The position numbers and the translations under genes were made by a program. From Bolinopsis microptera (taxonomy: Eukaryota; Ctenophora; Tentaculata; Lobata; Bolinopsidae), in contig NC_087076.1 of NCBI RefSeq assembly GCF_026151205.1, positions 3,683,902-3,743,901 of the forward strand: a stretch of 60,000 nt of DNA, in the 5' to 3' direction. Of the stretch, positions 28,063 through 40,804 are shown in pieces (position 1 is the stretch's first letter; each line of letters begins with the position of its first letter). The notes beneath the pieces were generated by a model. The model saw only the letters and a list, made by a program, of their open reading frames with translations, was not told where the DNA came from and did no database searches.

Positions 28063-29008
28063 TATAACCACATGAACTAACAATTATCAGGTTATGCGCC
28101 ACTACCACTGAACTAACATTTTATCAGGTTACCGGGCGCGCCACTACCACTGAACTACCATTTATCAGGTTACACGCCACTACCACTGGACTACATTATA
28201 TCCAGTTACAACGCCACTACCCACTGCGAACTACCGATTTATCAGCTTAGCGGGCCACGTACCACGAACTAAACATTTATCAGGTTATGCGCCACCAACC
28301 ACTGAACTACCATTATCAGGTTACGCGCCACAGGCCACTACACTGGAACTAACATTATCAGTTATGCGCCACTACCACTGCACTAACATTTATGCAGTTT
28401 TTCGCCACTACAACAGAACTAACATTTATCAGGTATATGCCCACTCACCCCTGCACTAACTATTTATCAGGTTACGCGCACTAACACTGAACTAACATTA
28501 AACAGGTTAACGCGCCACTACCACTGAACAAACATTTATCAGGTTATGCGCAACTACCACTGAACTTACATTTATCAGGTTACGCACCACTACCACTGAA
28601 CTAACATTGATCAGTTATGCGCCACTAACCACTGAACTAGACATTTACAGGTCTGCGCCACAACCACTGAACTAACATTTATCAGGTTACGCGCCACTAC
28701 CACTGAACATACATTTACAGGTTACCGCCACTACCACTGAACGAACATTTATCAGTTTGATGCGCCACACCACGAACTAACATTTATCAGTTAGAGCGTC
28801 CACTACCACTGAACTAACATTATCAGGGTTACGGCCGCCACAGACCACTGAACTAACATTTTATCAGGTTATGCCAACACTACCACTTCTACTGGAAGCT
28901 AACATTATCATGTCCAGAGTTATAGCGTCACACCACTGAGAACTACCATTTATCAAGTTATGGCGACCACTACCTCTGACTACCATTTATCAGTTTATCT
29001 GCCACTAC
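28063..29008. repeat. 36-bp minisatellite block 10, about 25 copies
   Basis: The copy-8 7-bp insertion reads cleanly as CACAGGCCA at 28330-28338. The last copies are expanded by small private insertions near 28880-28925 (TTCTACTGGAAG, GTCCAGAG), yet the CTCTG terminal variant is still present near 28973. Confidence 0.91.
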
Positions 29009-31013
29009 CACAACTGACTACCATGGTCGAAGCAAGTCCGATCTAACGCAGAAAACCCCCTCCATGATATCCCTGTCCCGCATCAGGGTTCGCAGTTCCA
29101 CTTTAGAGTTTGTCCCAACATCCTTCATAACATAGACAAGTAGCTTGGTCTTGTCGGCCTGCTTGCTCTACGCGTAGGTTCCCATAAACTAAATCACGGC
29201 AAGTACTCAGAGGTCGGATGCAGTGTCCCCCATTTTTAATCTCCTGCTCGTAACTTGTTGACAGCCTGGGACGGGTCACCATACAAGATTTATATTGCTG
29301 GAACCATTGTCCTTCCATGAATACCCAACACGCATACGCAACATCTTTGTATGTATGTCCCTCCAAACTTTTTCTTCATGTGACCTTTGTCATGTCCAGG
29401 TTTTCTGATCCGTAAGCATACTGATTCACTAAGCCGCTATGACAATCTAATCTTTAGGCTCTTAGAGTTTGGATTTCCAGATATCCATCAGTCTATGAGG
29501 CACACCCACCTTTTCTCCCTTTCTAACCCTTATCTCCCTATCATGTCTTCTCAATTCCGGAGCCCTAATAGATGAAATCATCTACATTACTATGGCTTAC
29601 CCCGGATCGACTTGTAGGACGCAGATCGATCCTCCATATTTCATGTCAGGACCTTGGTCTTGCCTTCGTTTTATGTGTAGTCCCACGCTTGCTGCCGCCG
29701 ATTCTACTCTGAGCAGGAACTCCCCACCCCGTTAGCCTTGTCCCCCTGTCCTCAGATATAATGCTATATCATCTGCAAAGTCCACATCGGTGATGAAACT
29801 ACTTGGCCCCACCTTCTGCTTTTTCTACGTTCGAGGGTGAGTCCAAGTCGCTCGCATCAATTCGCCTATGGCTTTGCCACAATACGAAGTCGATGACAAT
29901 TGCAAAGAAAGGTAAAGGTAGTAGCTAAGTATCACCCTTAACAGCACCTGCAAGATATATTCGAACAATTCAGTTTCACCGTCTGGCGTTAGGACTTTTT
30001 GGCCATTGTCTTCTCGTACATGAGACCGTATAACTGCACGATTTTGACTGGAATGCCGTAACTTCTAGAATCGTTAGCTTTTCCACGATGGTACACTTCG
30101 AAAGCCTCTTAAAGTCATATATGGTCAAACACTGCAGTTTTCCGTACTTGACCCCTCATAAGACGTCTCAGTACAATATCTGTTTGAGTTGTTGACCTTC
30201 CTGGTCTGAATCCATTCTGGTTTCTACGCAGAATTGGTCCTCGATTTCTGGCTTCAACCGGTTTTAGACCCATCCCTGTTCAGAGACTTGGCAACTAGGG
30301 ATGACAACTTATTCCCCGTAGTTCATTGGTTCGCTAAGGACGCCCTTCGTTTGGAATTGGTATGATGTATGGCAGTTGACCATTGGACTGCGTTTCTCAC
30401 ACCTTATCAATAGAGCATGTTACAGAAGTCTAAGACAATATGATCAAGGTCGCATCGTTATTCTAAGACTTCTGGCTATGTAGTCGTCAACCCCATGCTT
30501 TCCCTTCCTTTATCTGGACTTCTTGCTTTCCTGTACTCATCCAACTAAACTGTTCTGTTCCGATTATTCAAGGTGGTTGGACTGGATCAATATCCTCTTC
30601 TTGCCGCGTTCTCTACCGTCGTTGTGGCCGAGAAGAGTAGCAAAATATCCTTTCCATTTCTGAACCCATTCCGTTTGGGATTTTCCCTTGATTTTGCATA
30701 AAATGATCGAGCTTTACCTGTGATCCTTGTGATCATGTCCAGCTGTTAGCATGTCTGGTGCCCTGCCAACTTGCTTCCCTCCAGTTCCCGACCTGCCCCT
30801 CCAGCAGTGCTCTATGCTCTTGATAAGCAACGCCTAGCTTCTTTTGCCCTCTAGAACACTTTCGTTGAGTCTTTCGTAGCACTGAGTGGTATTCTTAGCT
30901 ACATTCCTCATCTATCACCTCGGCAATCTCAACACCTTGGATCGCTGAGAATTTTACATCTTTCTTTTTTCCTCCTATTCCAGGTTAATGAAAAAGAGTC
31001 GAGAAGTTCGTCC
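29009..31013 (-). mobile_element. LINE reverse transcriptase segment, unit 10
   Basis: 29103-29366 covers the C-terminal domain in frames shifted from the consensus. Nucleotide conservation is high around 29640-29840 (active-site side) and 30170-30320 (GFRPGRS and finger region). A CCCACCCC insertion near 29723 and an ACTAC insertion near 29797 are private. Confidence 0.86.
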
Positions 31014-31960
31014 TACCTAACCACTGAAACTAACATTTAATCAGTTATGCAGCACACTACCACGGACTAACAATATACTGTTACCGCCACTACCACTGAA
31101 CACCATTTATCAGGTTACACGCCACTACCACTGAACTACCAAGTTATTCAGGTTCCACGCCACTACCACAGAACTAACTATTTTATCAGTTTATGCCCAC
31201 TACCACAGAACTACACAATTTATCAGTTAAAGCGCACTACCACTGAACCAACCATATCTTCATCAGGTTACGCGCCGACAGGCCCCCCCCCCCCCCCCCC
31301 CCACTACCACTGAACTAACATTTCTCAGGTATGCGCCGCACTACCACTGAACTACCCTTTCTCAGGTTATGCGCCACTACCAACAGAAGCTAACATTTTA
31401 TCAGGTTATGCGACCACTAACACTGAACTAACATTTATCAGGTTACGCGCCACTACCACTGAAACTAAATCATTAATCAGGTTACGCGCACTACCACTGA
31501 ACTAACATTTATCAGTTATGCCCAGCTACCACTGAACTAACATTATCAGTTAACGCAACCACTACCACAGAACTAACATTATCAGTTTATGCGCCACTAC
31601 CACTGAACAACATTTATCAGGTTATGCGCCACTACCACTGAACAAACATTTATCAGGTTACGCCCACTACCCTGATCTAACAATATCAGTTTACGTCCGC
31701 CACACCACTGAACTAACATTTATCAGGTTGCGCCACTACCACTGAACTAAATCATTTATCAGGTTATGCGCCACTACCCTGAACTAACAGTTATCAGGTT
31801 ACGTACGCGCCACTACCACTGAATCTAACATATCAGTGTAAGCACCTACCACTGAACTAACATTATCAGGTAATCGTCACTACCACGTGAACCTACCATT
31901 TATAGGTATGCGCCACTACCTCTGAACTACCATTTATCAGGTTATCTGTCTGCACTACCA
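31014..31960. repeat. 36-bp minisatellite block 11, about 25 copies
   Basis: A 20-base C run at 31283-31302 falls exactly on the copy-8 insertion (GACAGG at 31277-31282) and obscures it. The copy-12 ATTAATC is near 31470. The CTCTG copy and an extra TCTG (near 31945) close the block. Confidence 0.91.
31283..31302. other. Poly-C burst of 20 bases in minisatellite block 11
   Basis: Replaces the CC of the GGCCACTACC junction in copy 8. Flanks are in register and no other block has it. Probably a read artefact. Confidence 0.75.
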
Positions 31961-33957
31961 CTACTACTACTATGTCGGAGCTAGTCCGATCAACGCAGAA
32001 AACCCCCACCATATAACACCTGTCCCGCATCAGGGTTCCCAGTTCCTCCTTAGAGTTTGATCCCAACTTCCTTACATACCATAGACAAGTACTTTGTCTT
32101 GGTCGGCCATGCTGTGCTCTACCGTGCGTAGTTCCCATAAGACTAAATCACTGGCAGTAGCTCAGGATGTCGGATGCAGTGTCCCGCCATTTTTCAATCT
32201 CCTGCTTCGTAAACTTGTTTGACAGCTTGGGAGCTACCATACAACAGTTAAATTCTGACCTTGATCCTTCATGAAGATACCCAGTCACCATAAACTCAAC
32301 AACTTTGTGTTATGTCCCGTCCAAACATTCCTGACATTGTCATGTCCAGGTTTCTGACCGTAGCGCATTACAGATTTCACATGCCGCTATGAACAATCTA
32401 ATCTTTTGAGCCTTGAGATTTTGATTCCAGATAACCATTCATCTATTAGGGCACCCCAACGCTTTTTCCCTTTCAACCCTTAACTCCCTATCTGGTGCTC
32501 TCATCCAGGAGCCTAAGTAGAATGAAATCATCTACATATTCCTATGCGCTTATCCCCGTCGCCATTTAGACCGCTAGATCGATCCTCCAATTATACAGTG
32601 TCATGACCTTGGTCATTGCTTCGTTTTATGTGTAGTCCCACACCTCTTGCTGCCCGCCGATTCACTCTAGCAGGAACTCGTTAGCCTTCCATGTCCTCAA
32701 TATAATGCTATATCATCCAGCAAAGTCCACAACGGTGATGAACTGGGCCCCACTCTTCAGACATTTTATCTACGTTCGAGGGTGGTCAATCGCTCCGCAA
32801 CATCGCCATGGCTTGCCTCATAACAGTAGACGATGACTAATGCAAAGAGTAAGTGCTAAGGTTCACCCTTAACCACCTGCAAGTATCTTCGAACAATTCA
32901 AGTTTCTCCCGTCTGGAGTTAGGACTATTGGGCCATTGTCTTCTCGACCATGACCGTATAACCTGCACACCGAATTTTGACTGGAATGCCAGTAAGCCAT
33001 CTAGAAATCTGTTTAGCATCTTCCCACGATGTACACTGTCGAATGCCTTCTTAAACGTCTATCTAAATGTCAGAACAGCTGGCAGTTTCCGACTCTTGAC
33101 ACCCTCATAGAGACGCCTCAGTACCAATACAGTTTGAGTTGTTGACCTTCCTGGTCTGAATCCATTCTGGTATTTCTACGCAAATTGTCTCGATTTCCGC
33201 TTCAACCGTTCCGAACCATCTTGTTTAGTGAGACTTGGCAACTATGATGACAACTTATTCCCCGTTTAGTTTCATTTGTTTTCGCTAAGGTCGGCCCTCT
33301 TTGGAATTGTAAGAATGTTGGCAGTGCCATAGGTCTGGTTTCTCACCTGTCAATAGAGCATTGTTACAGAAGCTCAAGACAATTTGATCAAGGTCGCATC
33401 GTTTTAAGACTTCTGGGGCTACGTTTGTCGTGATCACCTCCAGATGCTTTCCCTTCCTTAATGCGGACTTGCATTCCGTACTCATCCAACGTAAAACGTC
33501 TGTCCGATATTCAGAGGTGGGGTGGACTGGAATCAATATCCTCTTTCCGCGTTCTCTAACCTCCGGTGGTGAGCCCGAGAAGAGTAGCAAAATAGTCCTT
33601 CCATTTCCTGAACCCTTTCCGTTGGTGATTTCCAGTTATTTATGCAGTATATGATGGAGCCTTACCTGTGATCTAGTAGATTCATTTCCAGCTTTTAGCA
33701 TGTCTGCCCTGCCAACTGCTTCCTCCAGTTCCCGGACCTGCCCCTCCAGCAGGGGCTCTTTGGCTGCTTGAACAAGCATCGCCTTAGCTTCGTCTGTTTG
33801 ACCCTCTGAACAGCTAATCGGTTGTACTTCTGTAGCAACTAGTGGGTATTTATCTACAATTCCTCAGCTTCAGCCTGGCATCTCAACACTTGGAGTCGCG
33901 TGAGATTTTACATCTTTTCTTTTACTCCTTTTCAGTAGTAAAGTCGAGAAGTTGTCC
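31961..33957 (-). mobile_element. LINE reverse transcriptase segment, unit 11
   Basis: 33285-33590 keeps NVAPEVLKRCDLDQIVLSF and NNALLTGEKPD in one frame, the region just before the fingers. 31893-32138 reads GRAQHGRPRQS from the C-terminal end and, because one base of the stop codon is missing here, continues as SSDIVVVVVV into the minisatellite. 32837-33019 covers the motif A to B region in shifted frames. Confidence 0.89.
33285..33590 (-). pseudogene. LINE pre-finger domain fragment (101 codons)
   Basis: Contains EVLKRCDLDQIVLSFCNNAL and TGEKPDLW. In related LINE proteins this region leads into the PKKGD finger block, reached here at the C-terminal end only after an indel (SYNSKEGRP in place of PIPKKGD). 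It helps fix the consensus frame between the linker and the reverse transcriptase core. No start codon in a natural position, so it is a fragment. Confidence 0.7.
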
Positions 33958-34904
33958 TACTACCACTGAACTAACATTTATCAGTTATGCGCCACAACCA
34001 CTGAACTAACATTTAACAGGTTACGCGCCCACAACCACTGAACTACCATTTACAGGTTGACAACTCCACTACCACAACTGAGAACTCCATTTAATCCAGT
34101 TACATCGCCACTACACACTGAACTAACATTTATCAGGTATGCCCACTACCACTGAACTAACATTTTTATCATTAACGCACAACCCAACTGAGCCTTACCA
34201 TTAGTATCAGTTACGCGCCACAAGTCCAACTAACCACTGAACAAACACATTTAACAGGTTATGCGCCAACTACCACAGAACACTAACATTTATCAGTTAT
34301 CCCACTACCACTGAAACTAACATTTATCAGGTTATGCGCCACTACCACTGACTAACATTAACAGGTTACGCCCACTACCACTGAACTAAATTAATCAGGT
34401 TTACGCCACACTACACTGACTAACATTTTATCAGTATGCGCCAACTAACCACTGAACAACATTTATCAGTTTCGAAGCACCACTACCACTGAACTAACAT
34501 AATCAGGTTATAGCGCCACTACCACTGAACTAACCCTTCTATCAGTTCATCGCCGACTACCACTGGAACTAACATTATCGTTGGTTAAGCGCGCCACGAC
34601 CACTGAACTAACAGTTTATCAGGTTACGCGCCACTACCCCTGAACTAACCATATTATCAGGTTAACGTACCAACTACACTGAACATAACAATTATCAGGT
34701 TTAAGCCGCCACTACCACTGAACTAAACATTTATCAGTTACGCTGCACGCGCCACTACACTGACTACATTTATCATGGTTAATGCGACACTACCACTGAA
34801 CTAACATTTATCAGTTATGCGACACTACCACTGAACTACCATTTATCAAGGTATGCGCCACTACCTCTGAAACATACCATTTAACAGTTTATCTGGCCCA
34901 CTAC
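33958..34904. repeat. 36-bp minisatellite block 12, about 25 copies
   Basis: The copy-8 insertion is at 34219-34229, altered to CACAAGTCCA. Copy 12 keeps ATTAATC near 34390. The variants GCACCAC (near 34479) and CTCTG (near 34865) are in place. Confidence 0.91.
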
Positions 34905-36913
34905 ACAATAACTAACTTACATATGTCGAGCATAAGTCCGATCTACGCAGAAAACCCACTCCATATAGTCCCTGTCCCCGCATCAGGGTTCGCATTCCTC
35001 TTTAGAGTTTGTCCCAACTTCCTTCAGTAACATAGACTAAGTCTTTGTCTTGGTCGGCCTTGCTGTGCTCTACCGATCGTAGAGTTCCCGATATAAGACT
35101 AAATCACTGGCAATTACACAGATTCGGATGCAGTGTCCCCCCATTTTTAATCTCCTAAGCTTCGTAACTTGTTTGACAGCCTTGGGAGGCTACCATACAA
35201 AGTTATATAGCTGGACCATGTCCTTCCATGAGAACCCAGCACCATACGCAACGTAACATCTTTGTGTATGTCCCTCAAAACTTTTCTCTGATCCTTTGTC
35301 ATTGTCCAGGTTTCTGATCCGTAAGAGTACTGATCCACAAGCCGCTAAACAATCAAATCTTTAGGCTCTTTGAAGAGTTTGGATTGCCAGATATCCTTCA
35401 GTCTAGTAGGGGCACCCCACGCTTTTCCCCTTTCTAACCCTTATCCCCTAACTGTGCTCTCAATCCATGAGCCTAATAGATGAAATCATCTACATTTTGT
35501 ATGGCTTCCCCGGATCGACTTTTGTATCGCTAGATCGATCCTCCTATTCAGTTGTCATGACCTTGTCTTGCCTTCGATTTATGTTGTAGTCCACGGCTAT
35601 GCCAGCCGCCGATACTACTCGAGCAGTACACGTTACCTTGTCATGTCCCTCAGATATAATGCTATATCTTCTGCAAAGTCCACATCGTGAAATCTTGGGC
35701 CCCACTCTTCCTGCTTTCTACGTTTCGAGTGAGTCCCAATCGCCTCGCATCATCGCCTATTGCTTGCCTCATACAGTAGTTCGATTACTATTTCAAATAG
35801 GTAAGGTGCAAAGGTATCACCTGTAACACACACTGCAAGTATATCGAACAAATCAGTTTCACTCCTCCGTCTGAGTTTAGGACTTTAGGCCAATGTCTTC
35901 TCGAACATGAGCCGTATAACTTGCACGATATTAGACTGGAATGCCGTAAGCTTCTAGAATCTTAAGCAATTTCCCACGATGTACACTGTCGAAACCCTTC
36001 TTAAAGTCTATAAATGTCAGAACAGTCTGGCAGTTATTCCGACCTCTTGACAACCCTCTATAAGACGTCCAGTACCAATATCTGTTAGTTGTTTGACGCT
36101 CCTGGTCTGAATCCATACTGGTTTCTACGCAGAATTGTCTCGAATTCTGACTTCAACCGGTATTTAGAAACCTACTTGTTTAGAGAACTTGGCACCTAGG
36201 GATGACCAAAGCATTATCCTCCGTAGTCATTTGGTTTCGCTAAGGTCCCCTTCTTTGGAATTGGTATGATGTTGGAGTTGACCATTGGTCAGGTTTCTCA
36301 CCTTTCAATAGAGCATTGTTACAGAAGGTCTAAGACAATTTGATCAAGGTCGCATCGATTTTAAGACTTCTGGTGCTATGTTGTCGTTCACCCCATGCTT
36401 CCCTTCTTTATGCGGAATTTGCTTTCCGTACTCATCCAACGTAAACGGTTTCTGTTCCGATATTCGAGGGGGTGGACTGAATCAATATCCCTCTTCCGCT
36501 TCTCTAAACCGCGGTGGTGAGCCGAGAAAGAAACAAATAGTCCCTTCTCCATTTCTGAACCCTTTCCGTTGGTCGAGTTTCCTTGATTATGCCATTAATG
36601 ATGGAGCATTACCTGTGATCTTGTTGATCATGGTCCAGCTATAGCATGTCTGCGCCTGCCAACTTTGCTTCCTCCAGTTCCCGGACCGCCCCTCCAGCAG
36701 GTGCTCTTGCTGCTTGATAGACGTCACGCCTAAGCATCTGTTTTGCCCTCTTGAACAGCAAATTTCGTTGTCTAACTGTAGCATCTGAAGTGGTATTTAT
36801 GCTACATTCCTCAGCTTTCAGCCTGGCAATCTCAACACACTGGAGTTCGCTGAGATTTGTACATCTTTTCTTTTTTCTCCTCCTTTTCAGGTAGAAAAAG
36901 TCGAGAGTTGTCC
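34905..36913 (-). mobile_element. LINE reverse transcriptase segment, unit 12
   Basis: 35147-35338 reads YGSETWTMTKDQ and ITLYGSLPRLSNKLR (C-terminal domain). 35931-36116 preserves motif A without a break. 36587-36784 covers the linker. The FADD region near 35665-35680 reads FAED in this unit, which other units do not share, so it is probably an error. A good unit for placing domains: stop near 34930, WTLTK near 35310, active site near 35675, motif B near 35820, motif A near 35990, PKKGD near 36250. Confidence 0.9.
35931..36116 (-). pseudogene. Reverse transcriptase motif A fragment
   Basis: Contains LTFIDFKKGFDSVHRGKLL followed by KILEAYGIPV in a continuous frame. DFxxAFDSVHR is the LINE motif A with the first catalytic aspartate; codons lie at about 35973-36014. 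The preceding residues are shifted relative to TTQQILVLRRLIEG of other units. Together with the FADD fragment of unit 7 this shows that all three metal-binding aspartates are represented in the array, although not in one readable frame. Confidence 0.8.
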
Positions 36914-37852
36914 TACTAATCCACTGAACAACATTTTATCAGTTATGCGCACTACCACTGAACTAACATTTAATCAGGTGACGGCGCCACTACCACTGAA
37001 CTACATTTTATCTGTTACAACACGCCCAATACCACTGAACTACTACCAATATATCATGTTACACGCCACTACCACTGAACTAACATTTATCAGGTTATGC
37101 GCCACTACCGACGAACTAACATTTATCAGGTTATGCGCCACTACCCACTGAGAACTACCATTATCAGGTAACGCCGTCACAGGCCAATACACTGGAACAA
37201 ACATTTATCAGTTATCGCCACTACCACTGCACTAACATTCTATTCAAGTTATGCGCCACTACCACTGGAACTAACATTTTATCATGTTATGCGCCACTAC
37301 CACTGAACTAACATTTATCAGGTTCCGCGCCACACCACTGAACGTAACATTAATCAGGTTACGCGCCACTACCACTGAACTAACATTTATCAAGGTTATC
37401 TCCACTACCACTGAACTAACAGTTATATCAGGTTACGCAACCAACTACCAATGAACTAACCTTTATCAGTTAATGCGCCACTACCACTGAACTAACATTT
37501 CAGGTATATGCGCACACTACCACTGAACAACATTTAATCAGTTACGCGCCACTACCACAGAACTAAACATTATCAGGTTACGCGCCACAACCACTGAACT
37601 AACATTATCAGGTTATGCGCCACTACCACTGAAACAAACCAACATTTATCAGGTTAAGCGCCACTACCACTGCGAACTAACATTTTATCAGTTACGCCGC
37701 CACTACCCACTGAACTAAATTTATCAGTTTATGCGACACTTCACCTGAACTAACATTTATTCAGAGTTATGCGCACGTACCACTGAACACATTTATCATG
37801 TTACACCACTAACCTCTGAACTACCATTTATCAAGGTTATCTGCCACAACCA
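36914..37852. repeat. 36-bp minisatellite block 13, about 25 copies
   Basis: The copy-8 insertion is at 37178-37186 (TCACAGGCCA). ATTAATC in copy 12 is near 37348. The + strand repeat ATTTELTFIRLC can be read over two copies near 37060-37150. The CTCTG copy is near 37812. Confidence 0.92.
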
Positions 37853-39874
37853 CTACCCTACTACTATGTCGGAGCTAAGTCCGATCTACGCCGAACACCC
37901 CCTCCATATATCCCTGTCCCGCCATCAGGTTTCGCAGTTCCTCTTTTAAGTTTGTCCCCAACTTCCTTCATAACATAGCGACAAGTAGCTTTGTCTTGGT
38001 CGGCCATGCTGTTCTCTACCGTGCTAAGGTTCCCAAAAGATAAATCACTGGCAAGTAGCCTCAGGATGTCGATGCAGTGTCCCCGCCATTTTTAATCTCC
38101 TGCTTCGTAACTTGTTTGACAGCTTGGGAGCTACATACAAATTTATATTGCAGACCATTCCTTCCCATGAATACCCAGCACCATACGCAATACCTTTGTG
38201 TATGTCCCGACAAACTTTCCTCTGAGCTTATTTTATTTTTGGGGGGGGGGGGGTTCCCCAAGTTCCAGGTTTCTGATCCGAGAGGCAGTACTGATTCACA
38301 AGCCAGCTATGAACAATCTAATCTTTAGCTCTTTGAGATTTGGATTTCCAATATCCTTCAGCTAAGTAGGGCACCCCAACGCTTTCCTTTCTAACCTTAT
38401 CTCCTATCTGTGGCTCTCACCAAGATGCCATAAGTAGATGAAATCATCTAACATTTTCTATGGCTTCCCCGAACGACTTTGTAGGTCGCTAGATCCAAAC
38501 TCCTCCATTAATCAGTGTCATGACCTGTCCTTGCCTTCGTTTATGTGTAGTCCCCACGCTTGCTGCCTCCGATCACTCTGACAGAACTCGTAGCCTTGTC
38601 CATGTCCTCAGATATAAAGTCATATTATCATTTGTCAAAGTCCACATCGGTGATGAGCTGTGGGCCCCCCACTTCTTCTGCATTTTCCACGTTCGAAGGG
38701 TGAGATCCAAGTCGCACCAGCAGTCATCGCCATGGCTTGCCTCATACAGTAGTCATGTACTATGTGCAAAGAGGTAATGTGCTAAGGTATCACCCTGTAA
38801 CACACCTGCAAGTATCTCGAACAATTCAGTTTCCCGGCTGGAGTTAGGGACTTTGGCCATTGTCTTCTCGTACATGAGACCGTAAAGCTGCACGATTTTT
38901 GACATGGAATGCCGCGTAAGCTTCTAGAATCTATTAGCATTTTTCCCACGATGTTACACTGTTCGAAAGCTTCTAAAGTCTATAAATGTCAGAACACTGG
39001 CAGTTTCCGACTCTAGACACCCACTATAAGACGTCTCCAGTACCATACTGTGAGTTGTGCCTTCCTGGTCTGAAACCATTCTGGTTATCTACGCAGAATT
39101 GTCTCGATATTCTGGCTCAACCGGTTAGAACCATCATGTTTAGAGACTGGCACTAGGGATGACAAGCTTATTCCCGATAGTTCATTGGTTCGCTAAGTGT
39201 CGCCTTCTTTGAATTGGTATGAATGTTGGCAAGTTGACCATTGTCTGGTTTCTACTCACCTTTCAATAGAGCATTGTTCCAGAAGTCTAAGAACTATTTG
39301 ATCAAGGTTCGCATCGTTTTAAGACTTCAAGGGGCTATGATGTCCGTCACCCCATCTTTCCCTTCTTTATGCAGGACTTTGCTTTCACTCCTGTACTCAT
39401 CCAACGTAAACGGTTCTGATTCCGAAATACGAAGAGTGGGTGGACTGGATCATATCCTCTTCCGCGTTCTCCACCGCGGTGGGTGAAGCCGAGAAGAGTA
39501 CAAAATAGTCCTTCCATTTCTGAACCCTTTCCTTGGTGAGTTTCCCTTGATTTTGCCAGTATATATGGAGCTTACCTGTGATCTAGTTGATCATGTCCAT
39601 CTTTTACATGTTCTGCCTGCCCCACTTGCTTCCTGCCAGTTTTCCCGGACCTGCCGCCTCCAAGCAGGTGCTCTTTTGGCTGCTTGATAAGCTCGCCTAG
39701 CTTCTGTATTGCCCTCATTGAACAGCTATTCGGTTGTCTACTTTAGCAACTGATGGTATTTTTATGCTACATTCCCCTCACTTCACCTGGCAAACTCAAC
39801 ACTTGGAGTCGGCTGAGATTTACATCATTTCTATTTCCTCCATTTCAGTTAGTAAAAGTCCGAGAAGTGTGTCC
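37853..39874 (-). mobile_element. LINE reverse transcriptase segment, unit 13
   Basis: The C-terminal domain is interrupted by a foreign-looking stretch, TTATTTTATTTTT then 13 G at 38241-38253, in place of the sequence encoding TWTLTKAQ. The remaining parts are colinear and fairly clean: active site near 38625-38655, motif A near 38940-38985 and linker near 39540-39720. No long minus-strand frame survives. Confidence 0.87.
38241..38253. other. Poly-G burst of 13 bases inside LINE unit 13
   Basis: Preceded by a T-rich stretch from 38229. Together they replace about 15 bases of the CTTTGTCAGTGTCC sequence found in all other units. A local base-call failure is the likely cause. Confidence 0.7.
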
Positions 39875-40804
39875 TACTACCACTGAACCAACATTTATCA
39901 GTTATGCGCAACTACCACTGAACTAACATTTATCAGTTACGCGCCACTACCACTGGAACTACCAATTGATCAGGTTACACGCCACTACCACTGAACTAAC
40001 ATTTATCAGGTTTACCACGCCACTACCACTGAACTAACATTTGCAGTTATGCGCCACTACCACTAGAACTAACTTTATCGGTTATGCCGCACTACCCACT
40101 GAACTACCATTTACAGGTTACGCGCCACAGGCCACTACCACGAACTAACATTTATCAGGTTTATGCGCCACCTACCACTGCGAACTAACATTAATCAGGA
40201 TATGCTCCACAATACCACTTGAACTATACATTTATCAGGTATATCGCCACTACCACTGAAACTAACCATTTATCAGTTACCGCGCCACACTACCACTGAA
40301 CTAACATTAATCAGTACGCGCCACTACCACTGAACTAAACATTTATCAGGTTATGCGCCACTATACCACTGAAGCAACATTATCAGTTACGCACCACTAC
40401 CACTGAACTAACATTTATCATGTAATGCTGCCACTACCAACTGAACTAACATTTATCAGGTTTTATTGCGCCACTTCCACTGAACTAACAATTAACAGGT
40501 TACGCGCCACTACCACTGAACTAACATTTTATCAGTTACGCGCCACTACCAGCTGAACTAACATTATCAGTTTATCGCGCCTACTACCACTGAACTAACA
40601 TTTATCAGATATGCGCCACTACACTGAACTAACAATTACAGTTACGCTGCCACTACCACTGAACTAACATTTATCATGTTATGGCACACTACCACTGAAC
40701 TAAACATTTATCAGGTTATGCGTCACTAACCACTGAACTACCATTGTATCAGGTACCTGCCACTACCTCTGACTACCATTTTATCAGGTTATCAGCCACT
40801 ACCA
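39875..40804. repeat. 36-bp minisatellite block 14, about 25 copies
   Basis: CACAGGCCA of copy 8 is at 40126-40134. Copy 12 has ATTAATC near 40306 and the CGCACC variant follows near 40390. The penultimate spacer reads GTACCTGCC near 40754, slightly different from other blocks. Confidence 0.92.

Noticed and set aside
38229-38253. Small insertion or recombination scar in LINE unit 13
   Set aside because: T-rich and G-only sequence replaces a short stretch without shifting the flanks, matching the other single-base bursts; most likely a read error.
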